64,000 nt of DNA from NCBI RefSeq assembly GCF_964656455.1, contig NC_135722.1:93429313-93493312 (forward strand), read 5' to 3'. Position numbers and translations under genes: made by a program. The stretch is from Halichoerus grypus. Taxonomy: Eukaryota; Chordata; Mammalia; Carnivora; Phocidae. The notes beneath the pieces are model-generated. The model did not search any database. It was not told where the DNA came from and saw nothing but the letters and a program-made list of their open reading frames with translations. Numbering within the stretch: the first letter of the stretch is position 1; every line of letters starts with the position of its first letter. Positions 38,141 to 49,847 of this stretch are shown piece after piece.

Positions 38141-39041
38141 AAACCACAGTACCCTTATAATTTAGACCTTGAATGGAGGATAGATAACTGTAGCCCTATT
38201 AGGCCTTTTAATAGAGATATGCTCTTATTTGGCACATGACTATGATGATTAGATAATTTATTATTTAAGCCCAGGATATGCTCAAAAATAAAAAACAATT
38301 GCTATTAACAGATATAAACTGAAATTTTCATAGGTAGCTAGGAAGTGTGGTTATTCTATGTGTAACTCTAACAAGTTTAATCTTCTGGTTCCTTTCCATA
38401 TATGTTAGATTAGGAGCCGGTTAGAGGATAAGGAAAGGCACCCTGAGTACAGAGAGAAGGGACATTGCCATCAAATGAAGAGACAGCAATATCACAAAAG
38501 TAAGAGATGTTCAGAAAAACAAAGCAACTTGCAGTCGTTTGGCGTAGGCAACAGGTAACCCTCTAGTGGAAAACTGTGAGAATCAGAGTATGACAACAAG
38601 CACAATGATTACTTTCCATACTGACTTTTACAAACTCACACAGAATAGATCAGTTTAATAAATGTGAGTAGAAACATAAAAATCATGTAGTATATTTTAC
38701 AAAGATTTTTTCCTCCAAATATGAAAATGTTTAAAATCTAAAGAGACAAACTCTCAATTATCTGCCCACCCCCAGCATTTATTTAGAATGACCATTCGAG
38801 ATTTTTATGAAGTTGTAATAAGTATGTGTTTATAGTGCAATTCAACAGACAGAAGTAGATAACTCTAACCCTGTTCCAGAAGATAGAGTCGAGTGCTGGG
38901 GGACCCTAGAGGGGGAGAGGGGGATTCTGCCTGGCTGGAGTCAGAGGCTTTAGGAACGAGATGATCCTATAGGGCGGCTCTTATGAATACAGAGTAACAA
39001 ATCATCAATGACCGCCTTTCTTCTAAAATAATTTTATTTTT

Positions 39042-39244
39042 TATTTATTTTTTTAGAAAAGATTTTATTTATTTATTAGAGAGAGAGAAAGACAGTGAGA
39101 GAGGGAACACAAGCAGGGGGAGTGGGAGAGAGAAGCAGGCTTCCTGCCGAGCAGGGAGCCCGATGCAGGGCTCGAAATCAGGACCCTGGGATCATGACCT
39201 GAGCTGAAGGCAGACGCTAATGACTGAGCCACCCAGGCGCCCCC
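39042..39244 (-). mobile_element. Carnivore SINE
   Basis: Reverse copy with GGGCGCCTGGGTGGCTCAGT head at the right. Flanks are A/T-rich and similar (TAAAATAATTTTA, TAAAAATAATTTTA). Confidence 0.92.
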
Positions 39245-39420
39245 TTAAAAATAATTTTAAAACATTTTTTAATTAAATTTTTTATTATGGACATTTAAAA
39301 ACATATACAACAGTAGAGAGAAAAGGATAATGAACACACATGTAGCCCTCGCCCAGCCTCAACGAAGACCAACATGTGAGCAGTCTTGTTCCTTTTTTTT
39401 TTTTAAGGTATGAACTGTCT

Positions 39421-39610
39421 TTTTTTTTTAAAGATTTTATTTATTGGTGTGTGAGAGAGAAAGAGAGCACAAGCAGGGGGAGTGGCAGGCAGAGGGAGAA
39501 GCAGGCTCCCCACTGAGCAAGGAGCCCGATGTGGGACTTGATCCCAGAACCCTGGGATCACGACCTGAGCTGAAGGCAGACACTTAACTGACTGAGCCAC
39601 CCAGGTGCCC
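39421..39610 (-). mobile_element. Carnivore SINE
   Basis: Reverse copy; head at the right reads GGGGCACCTGGGTGGCTCAG. No clear target duplication. Confidence 0.92.
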
Positions 39611-39984
39611 CAAGAGTAAATTTTTAAAAGGAGCTTTCTATAACCAATCGACTATTCCATTCACATTAAAACATGCATAATTAAAGCCTTTAAAAAATGT
39701 TATGTTCAGAGAGCTAGCATTGTTTCTGCTGTCAACTAGATGTCTTGGATGATCCAAAATTATTTAAAGGCAAATCTCAGCTGTCATATGATTTCATCTG
39801 TAAGGTATCATTTTTAAATAGGGATCATTTTTAAATAACTGCAATAGAATGATCACATTTAAAATAAAATTAATGACTCCTTAATATCATTTAGTACTGA
39901 GTCAGTGTTCAGCCTTAGATCGACTTCTAAATATCTTTTCAGAGTGGGTAGATTTGAATCAGGATTCAAGTAAGTTCTACAAAG

Positions 39985-40395
39985 CGCTTTTTAAAAAAAA
40001 AATAACAGCTTTGAGATATAATTCACATAACACACAATTCACCCTTTAAAAATACTTAATTCACTAGTTTTGCCACCATCACAACTATCTAATTCCAGAA
40101 TATCTGTCCCCCCAAAACCCACACCCATTAGCAGTCACCCCTCATTCCCCTGATCTTTCAGCCAGTGGCAACTGCTAATCTACTCTGTCTTTATGGATTT
40201 GCTTATTCCGGACATTTCATATAAATGGAATCCGAAAATACGTGGTCTGTGTGTGTGCGTGTGTGTGTCCAGCTTCTTTCACTTTGCGTAATGTTTTCAA
40301 GGTTCATGCATGTTGTATGTATCAGGATTTCATTCCTTTTTACTGCCAAATAACATTCTACTGCATGAATATACCACATTTATTAAATTTTAACC
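39985..40395 (-). mobile_element. Old L1 3' end (L1M-like)
   Basis: Plus-strand reading shows the reverse complement of an old L1 3' end: AGCTTTGAGATATAATTCAC, CCTTTAAAAATACTTAATTC, CATTTCATATAAATGGAATC and TTCATGCATGTTGTATGTAT. A SINE abuts its end at 40396. Confidence 0.75.
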
Positions 40396-40610
40396 TTTTT
40401 AAAAAAAGATTTCTTATTTATTCATTTGAGACAGAGAGAGAGAGAGAGAGCGCGAGCGAGCATGAGCAGGGGAGAGAGGCAGAGGGAGAGGGAGAAGCAG
40501 ACTCCACACTGAGCAGGGAACCCGATGCAGAACTCAATCGATCCCAGGACCCAGAGATCATGACCTGAGCCGAAGGCAGGTGCTTAACAGACTGAGCCAC
40601 CCAGGTGCCT
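40396..40610 (-). mobile_element. Carnivore SINE
   Basis: Reverse copy abutting an old L1 end, with a small internal CGAT duplication (CAATCGATCCC). Confidence 0.92.
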
Positions 40611-41299
40611 CGATCAATGAATTTTTAAAGTATTATTATGAACTCATGAGTTTTAATTTATTTAATACCTTTCAGCTTTTTTGCTTTTTGATGCTTGAAT
40701 TGTTTCATTTGGGGCAAGTGGAAATCCCTGAGGGGTCTGCACAGATTGGTTTCCGTGTCCTTCAACACAGCCCCGGAAGAGTCTTTGAGAGCTTCCTTGC
40801 TTTCTAGTATAAGATGGTCCAGGCTCATCTTCATACATTTCTTGCCCCAACCTGAAATCAGCCATTTCTTCAAGGAGTCTTGGGTCATTTTAGTGGGAAT
40901 AATATTTACAGACCACAATCTGGGCAGTAAGGATGCTTCTTGGTACTGGAATGGTTACCTTTTCAGTGGAAAAAACTAGGAAATAACTTTTTGTGACTTT
41001 TTTCAAGAGAAATATATGAGCTCATGCTTTTGTTTCCAATTTAAACATAAGAACACAAGGCTTTTACTTAACTTACTTGATTTTATGTTTATATCTCTTT
41101 CATGCTGAAAATCTTAGATCCAATGATATTAACATAATTAGTTAGGCACTTTATCCTCCATAATATGTATTATACTTTCAAAATGGCTATATTAATAATG
41201 TGATTAACAATACGACTACTAAAAGCAATTTAAAATTTATTTGCTGTTCTTTTGTCATTAAGGTATATCCTGCTGGTGTATGCAGTCAAATGTCTGTGT

Positions 41300-41425
41300 C
41301 TTATTTTTATTTTTTTTAAAAGATTTATTTATTTATTTATTTGAGAGAGAGTGCACGACCCTAAGATCATGACCACAGCCAAAATCAAGTTGGATGCTTA
41401 ACTGACTGAGCCACCCAGGTGCACC
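41300..41425 (-). mobile_element. Carnivore SINE with internal deletion
   Basis: Only 126 bases, but both ends are present and the target duplication CAAATGTCTGTGT is perfect (41287-41299, 41426-41438). The CT-rich middle is missing: GAGAGAGAGTGCACG runs straight into ACCCTAAGATCATGACC. Confidence 0.92.
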
Positions 41426-41915
41426 CAAATGTCTGTGTTTTAAAGTAACTTGAACTAATTATTCTCTGTGCTGCAGTTTTTGTAAAGAAATTAGTTTTTA
41501 AATTTGATTTAGTCTTTAACATGATTATGTAAGTCATTTGCATAGTTCCAAGCCAGATATTTAGGGAAGTCTAACTTCTAGCCCCATCCCTTCACTCAGT
41601 CCCCTCTTAGCTCATATAGGTGATGATTTTTGTTAGTTTTTAGATTAGTTGTATTTAAAAAATCTAATCCAATATGTATATATTTCTAACCTAACCCCTT
41701 TCTCAGATTAAAGGAATATATGTACTCTCTTTTGTACTTTGCTCTTTTTTCATTCAATAATAAATCCTGGAGATGAGTCTACAGACATATACAGGGAACT
41801 ACCTTATCATTCCTTTGCATAGTTGTATAATACTCCACTGTGTGCCCAATCAGTTCCCTGTTGATACATACTTGAGTTATTATAGATGGTGCTGCAATGA
41901 ATAGCTGTGATCTTG

Positions 41916-42858
41916 TGATATAATAAGAAATATATATTTGGTCTTCATCCTGATACCTGGCACAGAACTCCTGAAACACTTGTAATTTCCTGACCAATAA
42001 GGCTGCTGGGAGCATCTTTTATTCTAATATTTGATCTTTGTCCCAGGTTCCTGAAACAAGAGCTGCTAAAACCCTTGGAAGATTCTGAGTGATAGGGGTG
42101 AGAGGAGTATCTTTTGTTATTCATAACGAACCCCTTTCAACCACATCTGAGTTTACGCTAGTGAGGTGACTCTTGGCCCTTCGATAGCTTCAGGATGGTG
42201 GCTGTTTGTCAGAGGAACCAACCATGAGATTAGAGGGTTGGAACTTTCTGCTCCGCCTCCCAAACTCGGGAGAGGGGCTGGAGATTGAGTTAATCACCAG
42301 TGGCCAATGACTTAGTCATGCCTACTTAATGGAACCTCGACAAAAACCCCTAAATAATGGTGCTCAGGGAGCTTCTGGATTGGTGAATTCAGCCATGAGC
42401 TAGAAGAGTAATGCAACCCACCTCCACGGGGATTGAAGCTTCTGTGCTTGGGACTCGTTCAGTGCTCCCCCTGTGTGCCTCTTCATCTGGCTAGTCATTT
42501 GTATTATTTACAGTATCCTTTACAATAAACTAGTAATAGTAAGTAAAGTGTTCCTCTGCATTCTGTAGGCTGTTGTAGAGAATTATCGAACCTGAGGTGG
42601 GGGCCCTGGGAATCCATCGCTTATAGCTGGTCAGTCAGAAGTACAGGTGCGTACAACTTGTGATTGGCATCTGAAGTGGGGACAGAATTATGGGACTGAG
42701 CCCTTAACTTAACTACCTCCAGGTAGTTAGGGTCAGAATTGAATTGAATTGTCGGACACCCAGTTAGCGTCTGGAGAGTTGGAAAATTGGTTGATGTGGA
42801 GGAAAAAGCCACACATTTGTTGTCTGAAGTCTTGTGAGTAAAAAAGAGTCCATAAGAA
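41916..42858 (+). mobile_element. Solo LTR of an old endogenous retrovirus-like element
   Basis: A 943-base non-coding block inserted in an old L1 and flanked by the 5-base direct repeat TCTTG (41911-41915 and 42859-42863). It begins TGATATAATAAG and contains a late AATAAA (about 42521) with a following GT-rich stretch, as an LTR R/U5 region would. A 5-base duplication suits the ERVL class. No internal gag, pol or env sequence is seen. The family is not assigned, and the expected CA end is degraded. Confidence 0.6.
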
Positions 42859-43189
42859 TCTTGTACATATGTCAAATTGTAATTTTGCTGTTTACCTTTG
42901 GGTTTGATTTCTAAAAGTGGAATTGTTGGGTCAAAAAGGAAGTACTCATGTAATTTTGCTAGATTTTGCTAAGTTCGCATTCATAGAGGCTGTATTATTT
43001 TACATGCCCACTAGCAACATATGAGAACAATTTCTTCCCTACAACCTGGCCAACAAAGCATGCTGTGAAATGCTTGAATTTTTGCCAGTATAATAGATAA
43101 GAAATAGTATTTCAGTGTTGTTTTAATTTTGCATTTCCCTTATGTAAGTGTCATTTTATATGTTTAAGAATAATTTGCCTTTTTTTCCT

Positions 43190-43345
43190 GCCTTTTTTTT
43201 TTTGTGGAGTGGTATTTTTTTTCTTAAAATTTTTTTTAATTGAAGTATAGTTAACATACAGTATTCTATCAGTTTCAGGCGTACAGTATAGTGATTCCAC
43301 AATTTTCTTTAATATTGCCCTAATTATAACCCTTTGTGGTATAAT
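43190..43345 (-). mobile_element. L1MA-like 3' end
   Basis: The plus strand reads TTTTTTTAATTGAAGTATAG, then TCAGTTTCAGGCGTACAGTA, the reverse complement of an L1MA 3' end with its A tail as T-rich sequence at the left. It is nested in older L1. Confidence 0.65.
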
Positions 43346-43984
43346 TTGCAAATATTTTTTTCCCGGTTTGTCATTTGTTGTTTACATTTTTTTTTTTTGG
43401 CTATAAAAAGGCATTATGTAGTCAAATTTATGTAGTCAAATTTATCAATCTTTTGCCCTCCTTACTTCTGGATTTTGAGTCATTCTGAGGGAACTTTCTC
43501 CCACTTGCAGGTTATAGAACAATCAACCCATGGTTTCTTCTAGTATTTCTGTGGTTTCATTTTGTACATTTCAGTCTTGCATCCGTTTGGATTTTATTTC
43601 TGGTTTATGATGTGAGCAATACTTCTGATTTTACCTTTTTTCTGTATGGATGTCCAGTTAGTAAAATGTTTATCTTTTCCTACTGATATGAGATACTATC
43701 TTTATCATGTCTAACATTTTTATTTGATAGTCAATATTCAAACCTATTCCTGTCATTGCTGCTGATTTATGAGATGAGGTGGCCATGTTCATCAAAAGTC
43801 CTCAGTGCCACTGGGTCCTTCTGTGTCTGTCTGCAATAGCAGTCCCTTTGTGCTCTGTTAGGTTTAAAGTTAAAATTCTGCATGTTCAGTTATGGGGGTG
43901 TTCTCAGGAAAGAAACCCAGACTCTGTGGTCTCCATACCATTGTCTCAAACTAGTACAAAGAGAAGACAACTCAGGTAGAGGAG

Positions 43985-44160
43985 AAAAATGCTAACATTT
44001 GTTATATACTTATTATGTATCTAATATTGGGCTAGACTTCGCCTGCATTATATCTTCTCATTTAATCCTTATGGTAATTCTGTGTGAGGAGAATTGTTAT
44101 CCTCACTTTACAGATAAGGAAATTGAAGATACAAGAGGTTAATCATGACCAAAACCACAG
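43985..44160 (-). mobile_element. MIR SINE
   Basis: Reverse MIR: CATTTAATCCTTATGGTAAT, TTTACAGATAAGGAAATTGA. Confidence 0.75.
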
Positions 44161-44393
44161 TTTGGGAATAAGGAATTGGGGGAAGCAAAAAAGAGAGAGC
44201 ATTCTCTCATTTTAAAGAGAAATATTTGTTCTATGTTTGTCTCCCGTAAAGGGGGTAATTCAATTTAAAAGTTTGGTCTGGATAACTGAGGCTTAGTCTC
44301 CCTCAAACCACATTGGAAGTCACAGGGTTTAGTATTATTCTAAGACATAATTTTTATTTTACAAATTGGGACCTAATTCAAAAGAGATGTCCT

Positions 44394-44577
44394 TTTTTTT
44401 AAGATTCAATTTATTTGAGAGAGAGTATGTACAAGTAGGGGGGTAGGGGCAGAGGGAGAAGGAGAAGCAGACTTCCCATTGAGCAGGGAGCTCGATGCAG
44501 GGCTCGATCCCAGGACCCCAAGATCACTACATCAACCGAAGGCAGACGCTTAACCAACTAAGCCACACAGGAGCCCC
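44394..44577 (-). mobile_element. Carnivore SINE
   Basis: Reverse copy; flanks GAGATGTCCT and GAGGTGTCCT. Confidence 0.92.
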
Positions 44578-45379
44578 GAGGTGTCCTGTCTTCATGAAAA
44601 ATTGTGACCCATTGTTTCATGGGTTTGCAGAAGATGCAGAATTATTTTCTTTTTTAAAAATGTCTATACAGGACGCTCTCACAAAGTTAGCCCTCTACAT
44701 TTAGGCAAGATCTTTCCCCCGCTCCCCTTTTTAGATCAACTGTGAGACATTTGGGGGAGAACGTAAGCTTTTACTGCCTTACTTTTAGTTTGCTTCTCTC
44801 TGAAAATCAGATGTAGAGCAGAAAATGTAGGAAAAAATTAACATATTCACCAGGTCTAGAGTAATGAATGCATCACAGGAAGGAAGAGGGCTCTCTCTTA
44901 GAAGGTGTAACGTTGTAAAAATAGAACTACATCTCATCTAGATCAAAACCCCATTATAAATATAGCAAATTACCATGACCTCAACCAGGGGAAGTAACAG
45001 GACATTATGTTGTTAGGCTAAATTAGTGGACTCATGAATGATTGGCAGTTCAAACCATCTTTTTCATCTGCAGGGAGCCTTACTACTTGATGTGTGCTCA
45101 GTCTTTTGGGTAGTATAATTTTTGCTCTCTGTTATGTTCATCTAATGGTAGATGGTACAAATGATGCCAGAAAATTTGGTTTGGGTTGGTTTTTGGTTTT
45201 GTTTTTTAATCATTTCTGAGAAAGTAACATAAGCATCCTTTTGACGTAGTTCCCCAAAAGTAAGATTAAGAAGGATCATTAAATGGAAATTTCTCAGTTT
45301 TTCCTTAGCACTGTCATCTGATGAACAAGAAGATGTGAGCATGAAATGCTCTCTCGGGGATTTAAGTTATATTGTAAGG

Positions 45380-45535
45380 CGAGAAGCAGGATCCCGTTTT
45401 GGTCTTTTTAGGAGCCAATATATCAAGTTTCTAATCCCAGCTGTCTTACTAATTAGTTGTGTGGCCTTTGATGGGCTGAGGAAACCTTTCTGGGTCTCAG
45501 TTCCCTCATCTGTCATACAAAAGAATTGCTCTAAA
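45380..45535 (+). mobile_element. MIR SINE
   Basis: AATCCCAGCTGTCTTACTAA, TGTGTGGCCTTTGATGGGCT, GTCTCAGTTCCCTCATCTGT. Confidence 0.75.
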
Positions 45536-45892
45536 TCAGTGGTTCCCAGATCGTGTTTATGAGGACACTAATGTTTCATAAAACAACTGTTTCGTAGTTC
45601 ACAAGATGATCCGTTTCGGAGCTGTCATTTAAAATTCTGTTCGCCTGGTTTAAATAACAATATGGGGCTCTTCATCTCACTTAACAAGAAGTTCTGAAAT
45701 ATTTAGCAGCTTAACAAAATCATCAAAGATTCCATGTCATTTTGTTCCTTTTCTATGCCCTTCTCACCGTGTTGGCTCAGATTTCCTTGATGGGCTTACA
45801 ACGGCTGTAGCAATTCCAAGCTTCACTCACAGTTATGAAAACATTTTAGGGGAAGGAAGATGCTTTCATTCTTATCATTAAGAAACATCTTT

Positions 45893-46110
45893 ATCGGAGC
45901 ACTTGGGTGGTTCAGTCGGTTAAGTTTCCGACTCTTGATTTCGCCCCCGGTCATGATCTCAAGAGTCCTGAGATGGAGCCCCAGGCTGGGCTCTGCGCTG
46001 AGCGTGCAACCTGCTAAGATTCTCTTCCTTTGTCTCCCTTGGCCCCCTCCCTCTCTTACTTGCTCACGTGCTTTCTTTCTCTCTAAAAAAAAAAAAAAGA
46101 GAAAGAAAAG
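45893..46110 (+). mobile_element. Carnivore SINE (older subtype)
   Basis: Head GGAGCACTTGGGTGGTTCAG. Perfect duplication AAGAAACATCTTT (45880-45892, 46111-46123). Confidence 0.93.
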
Positions 46111-46654
46111 AAGAAACATCTTTCCCAAAAGCCCTCTGGGAACTTCCACTCACGTCCCAGTGTTTGATGTATCCAGCATAAACTGACCACTAACAAGGGG
46201 AATGGGACCATAACTGGTTCAGACCAATCGTGATTTCTCTTTTCGGTTCGGATGAGGTTCACCTACCCTAAAGCACAGGACTACATAGTGTGGGATGGAT
46301 ATTGGAACAAAATCATAGATCCATTTAGTAAGGAGGAAGACATGGGCAAATGGTTACTGTGTGGGCCAACATCATGAATTGCTCTAGATGGTTAAGTTTG
46401 AGCTTTGCTGGGTTAAATGAAACAAGAGATTCCTTTATAAGAAGACTTGGGAGAGCCTTTGCTATGCTAATGTGCATCACCTCTATGGGGGCGATATAAT
46501 GTTGAGTACTTTTCAAGCTTATCTGAGCCCAGAAATCTTTCATTTTCCTGTCTTTCCTCTGCTCTTTGCCAAATTTAAATTGAGAAATATTATTCCTAAT
46601 TCAGCTTTAATGATAGTATATCTGTTTCAGCTAAAAAATTTTGGCTTATGCTAT

Positions 46655-46800
46655 AGCAGGGCACCCTCATCTATTGGAATCACTCGGGGCTTTAAAAAAA
46701 AAATGCCGATCCCGAAACTCCATCTTTAGGTCTGCTAAGGCCTATCTTTGAGGACAAACTTGGGAATCCCAGTTTTATGAAACCTTCTCAGGTGATCCTG
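46655..46800 (+). mobile_element. Probable MER5-type fragment
   Basis: CATCTATTGGAATCACTCGG followed by a short A run and CCGAAACTCCATCTTTAGGT resembles a decayed MER5 copy. Weak match. Confidence 0.4.
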
Positions 46801-47634
46801 ACGATTAGCTGAGTCTGCATTCTGCTTTGCATGGTGCTGTAACATTGGCACCTTAGTTTGGCTTCTTGCGTAAAAGGCACCAGAGCAATGGAAACATTTG
46901 TGGTGAGCATACTTGGGGAGAATTATCTGCAAACGCAGACTTAGAGTAGCACGATGCAGTAGCAAGATTTAACCAGACGTGACGAGCACCATCTCTGTTC
47001 TCTCTGGACTGTTTTCAGAATACAATTTCTACTCCAGAGCTGTTACAAAACTATATAAATGGCATGCCTGATCTTGATGTCAGATTAAAACCCTCTTAGA
47101 AATCAGGACCTCCAGCTAACTCCTCTTCTCATAACTCCTCACTTTCCTCTCTTCTGAACAATTCAGTCCTAAAGCCGTTGGGTAGGGTATAGCCAAGTAG
47201 GAGTCCATGGTGGTGCTGGTGGGGAAGCTGTGGAGGCTGAGAGAGGGATGTCTGAGCCTGGTGAACAGGCGGTGCCCCTAGGAAGGCTGCCCGGCATGTG
47301 TGTCTGAGCCTGAGTGGGTGGGGAGGGTGGCCATGTAGCTATGAGTGTGGCTAAGATTTCCATATATGGGGTGACCTGGTATGTGGGGTCAGAGCCCAAG
47401 CTTGGTGAGGAAAGCATCCACCTGGTGGGATGGGGCCACAGCATGTGGAGTCAGAATTTGCACAGGAAGAGGACATGCTCCAGGAGAATGGAATGGTAGC
47501 AGAGCTGGGAGACCGCATGTATACATGGGATTGAGCAAATAAGTAAATAGGTTAAGGGTAATGAAACTGGGTTTCTCAGAAAAGGTAGTTACAAATAGAG
47601 TAAAGGAGAAAACTAGAATAAACCCATGGTTTTA

Positions 47635-47790
47635 GGGCGCTTGGGTGGCTCAGTCGGTTGAGTGTCTGCCTTAGGCTGGGGTCATGATCTCATGCTTCTC
47701 CTTCTGCCCTTCCCCCCCTGCTCCTGATCTCACTCTCTCTCTCATGCTCTCTCTCTCTCAAATAAATACATAAAATCTTAAAAAAAAAAG
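47635..47790 (+). mobile_element. Carnivore SINE, shortened
   Basis: Head GGGCGCTTGGGTGGCTCAGT; the middle is shortened after ATGATCTCATGCTTCTCC. Flanks CCATGGTTTTA and CCATGATTTTA. It lies about 60 bases left of the Tigger element. Confidence 0.92.
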
Positions 47791-47848
47791 CCATGATTTT
47801 AAATAGATTTAAATATATATACACACATAGACACATATATCCATATAT

Positions 47849-48706
47849 ATAGTTAACTCTTGAACACCAAGAGGTTAGGGAAGTGGCCCCCCCAGTCAAA
47901 AATTGCTGTAGGACTTTTTGACTCCCCCAAAACTTAATTACTAATAGCCTACTATGGCCTGGAAGCCTTGCTGAAAATATAAAACAGTCAGTCAACACAT
48001 ATTATGTATGTTCTATGTATTATACACTGTATTCTTAGAATAAAGTAAGCTAGAGAAAAGACAATGTTATTAAGATAATCATAAGGAAGAGAAAATACAT
48101 TTACAGTATTGTACATATATTTATTGAAAAAACAATCCACCTGCAGGGTGGTTGGGCCAGGACAGAGGTGGTGGCAGTGACAGACCTGGCCTCTGGATGG
48201 TGCTGTTTTGCAGCCTGGTGGCCTTGGGTCAGCTGCAGCAGCTCCCTGGTGGGCTGTGGGCAGTGATAGCAACCTGGGAGTGCAAGACAGCTGCCCCCTC
48301 TGCCTGGAGGTGCACCACTGCCCGTGGGGATAGGCAGCTGTGACCACTTCTGAGCCCGCCAGCCTCCTGATGGCAGTGGGGCCAGGGTGCTGCATGGGGA
48401 GGCGTTCGGGCCCTGCCTGGGAGGCGCCCGAGGCCTGCAGCCACCCTAGCACCAGCAGGGAACCCAGACCATAGAGGACTTGGAGGGGAGGGATCCAGGG
48501 TTTCTGGGGGCTGCTGATGGCCTCTGTGGGTCTCCTGGGGTAGTCACAGGGCAGCAGGTGTGACCATAACACCAGTTGCCTTCAATTTGGAGACTGGGGC
48601 AGGCAGTGGTAAATAAATGCCCTGTGGCTTTTGTGGTCAACTCTTAAAAACTGTGTATAAGTGGACCTCGGCAGTTCAAACATATGTTGTTCAAGGGTCA
48701 ACTATA
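47849..48706. mobile_element. Tigger-type DNA transposon with internal foreign cargo
   Basis: The left terminal repeat reads AGTTAACTCTTGAACACCAA and the right one ends TTGTTCAAGGGTCAACT, inverted copies flanked by TA, the target of TcMar/Tigger elements. Inner sequence (AACTTAATTACTAATAGCCT, AATAAAGTAAGCTAGAGAAA) matches the non-autonomous Tigger2-like type as recalled. About 500 GC-rich bases (48140-48635) separate the two Tigger parts where the known element is continuous. No transposase is seen. Confidence 0.75.
48140..48635. other. GC-rich insert of unknown origin inside the Tigger element
   Basis: About 500 bases rich in CTGG, GGTGG and CAGC, in sharp contrast to the AT-rich Tigger ends. 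Open frames on the minus strand (e.g. 48444-48229) are Ala/Gly/Pro-rich and look like composition effects, not a known domain. No A tail or terminal repeat of its own was found. Confidence 0.5.
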
Positions 48707-48839
48707 TGCCCACTTTTTCATATATTCCCTAGCTCTGTCTACTGAGATGACTTGAGGACAATGATATCCCAAAGGCAGTGTGCACACATAGCCCCTGGGT
48801 TTTGGCTTCTAAATATCATTTTCCACTAAAAGGAATCAG

Positions 48840-49520
48840 GGATCCTTGGAGAAATGGCTCATTACAGGGCTGGGGTAGCAAGAGTTGAAGATGAGCCTGG
48901 AATATTTCATACCAAAAAGGAAGAAAGTGCTCAAAGGCTGAGGATAAGAAGGACACAGAAGCCTGTTTCCACAATTGATCACCCAATTAGCAAGAGATTA
49001 GTTTGATGGTAACAGATTATAACCCAGTGAGTGAGACAGGATAGTAACAGATTGTAACTCATTGAATAACAGGAAACCGTGAGTCCATAAATAAATAAAT
49101 GAGTGACTTGGAAGTTTGACGAGGAACAGGATATCTACCTATTTTTAAAGCATCTTTGCACAAAGTATCAACTCACAAAGGAGGAAAGAGGAACTTCGCA
49201 GTGGGGAAAGCTGGCAGACAGCACCCTCATCAAGTGATCAAGAAAGGGGTAACTAAAACACAGTGACATAACCAAAACATCACTTCTGTGACAGTCCCGT
49301 CAGAGTTTTGTAACCCGAATTTAATTACGAAGAAACAATCAAAGGCAAACTGTGGGACAGTTTACAAAATCACTAGGCTGCAATCTTCAAAACTATCCCA
49401 AATGTCATGAATGTACAGGAAAGATTAAGGAACTGTTCCAAACTGAATGAGACTAAAATTAAACGTGTGATTCTCAACTGGATCCTGGACCTGGGACAAC
49501 TGGACCTCCTTTTCCCCTCA
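48840..49520 (+). mobile_element. Old L1 3'UTR-like fragment
   Basis: Sequence such as AACTGTGGGACAGTTTACAA, CAAATGTCATGAATGTACAG and GGAACTGTTCCAAACTGAAT matches old L1 3'UTR sequence as recalled. It lies just downstream of the CRTAM stop codon, antisense to the gene, and may form part of its 3'UTR or flank. Confidence 0.65.
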
Positions 49521-49648
49521 GGGTAAGATGTTTGCTGGCCAAATCAACCCTGATCTCCAAGGCTTGGGAGAATCTTCCTGCTCTGAAGTAGTGTCAGACA
49601 TAATAGGTTATTTTCTTTTCTTTTCTTTTTTAAACTATGAAGCTTTTG

Positions 49649-49847
49649 GGGCACCTGGGTGGCTCAGTTGTTGGGCGTCTGCCTTCGGCTCAGGTCATGA
49701 TCCCAGCGCCCTGGGATCGAGCCCCGCATCGGGCTCCCTGCTCCGCGGGAAGCCTGCTTCTCTCTCTCCCGCTCCCCCTGCTTGTGTTTCCTCTCTCGCT
49801 GTGTCTCCCTCTGTCAAATACATAAATAATAAAAAAAAAAAAAATCT
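49649..49847 (+). mobile_element. Carnivore SINE next to the CRTAM last exon
   Basis: Head GGGCACCTGGGTGGCTCAGT; perfect 17-base duplication AAACTATGAAGCTTTTG (49632-49648, 49848-49864). It is 200 bases past the CRTAM stop codon and antisense to it, so it is probably transcribed in the 3'UTR. Confidence 0.95.

Larger units (their letters stand above)
41560..43735 (-). mobile_element. Old L1 (L1M-like) interrupted by a solo LTR and a younger L1 end
   Basis: Reverse-strand L1 3' sequence appears on both sides of the LTR at 41916-42858: GATGGTGCTGCAATGAATAG before it, and CTTGTACATATGTC then GTGGAATTGTTGGGTCAAAA after it. The break is in the middle of one normally continuous L1 phrase. A separate L1MA-like end (TTGAAGTATAGTTAACATAC) lies within it at about 43190-43345. 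Confidence 0.75.

Noticed and set aside
47988..48572. 194-codon minus-strand open frame
   Set aside because: It crosses the border between Tigger arm and GC-rich cargo; no recognisable domain.
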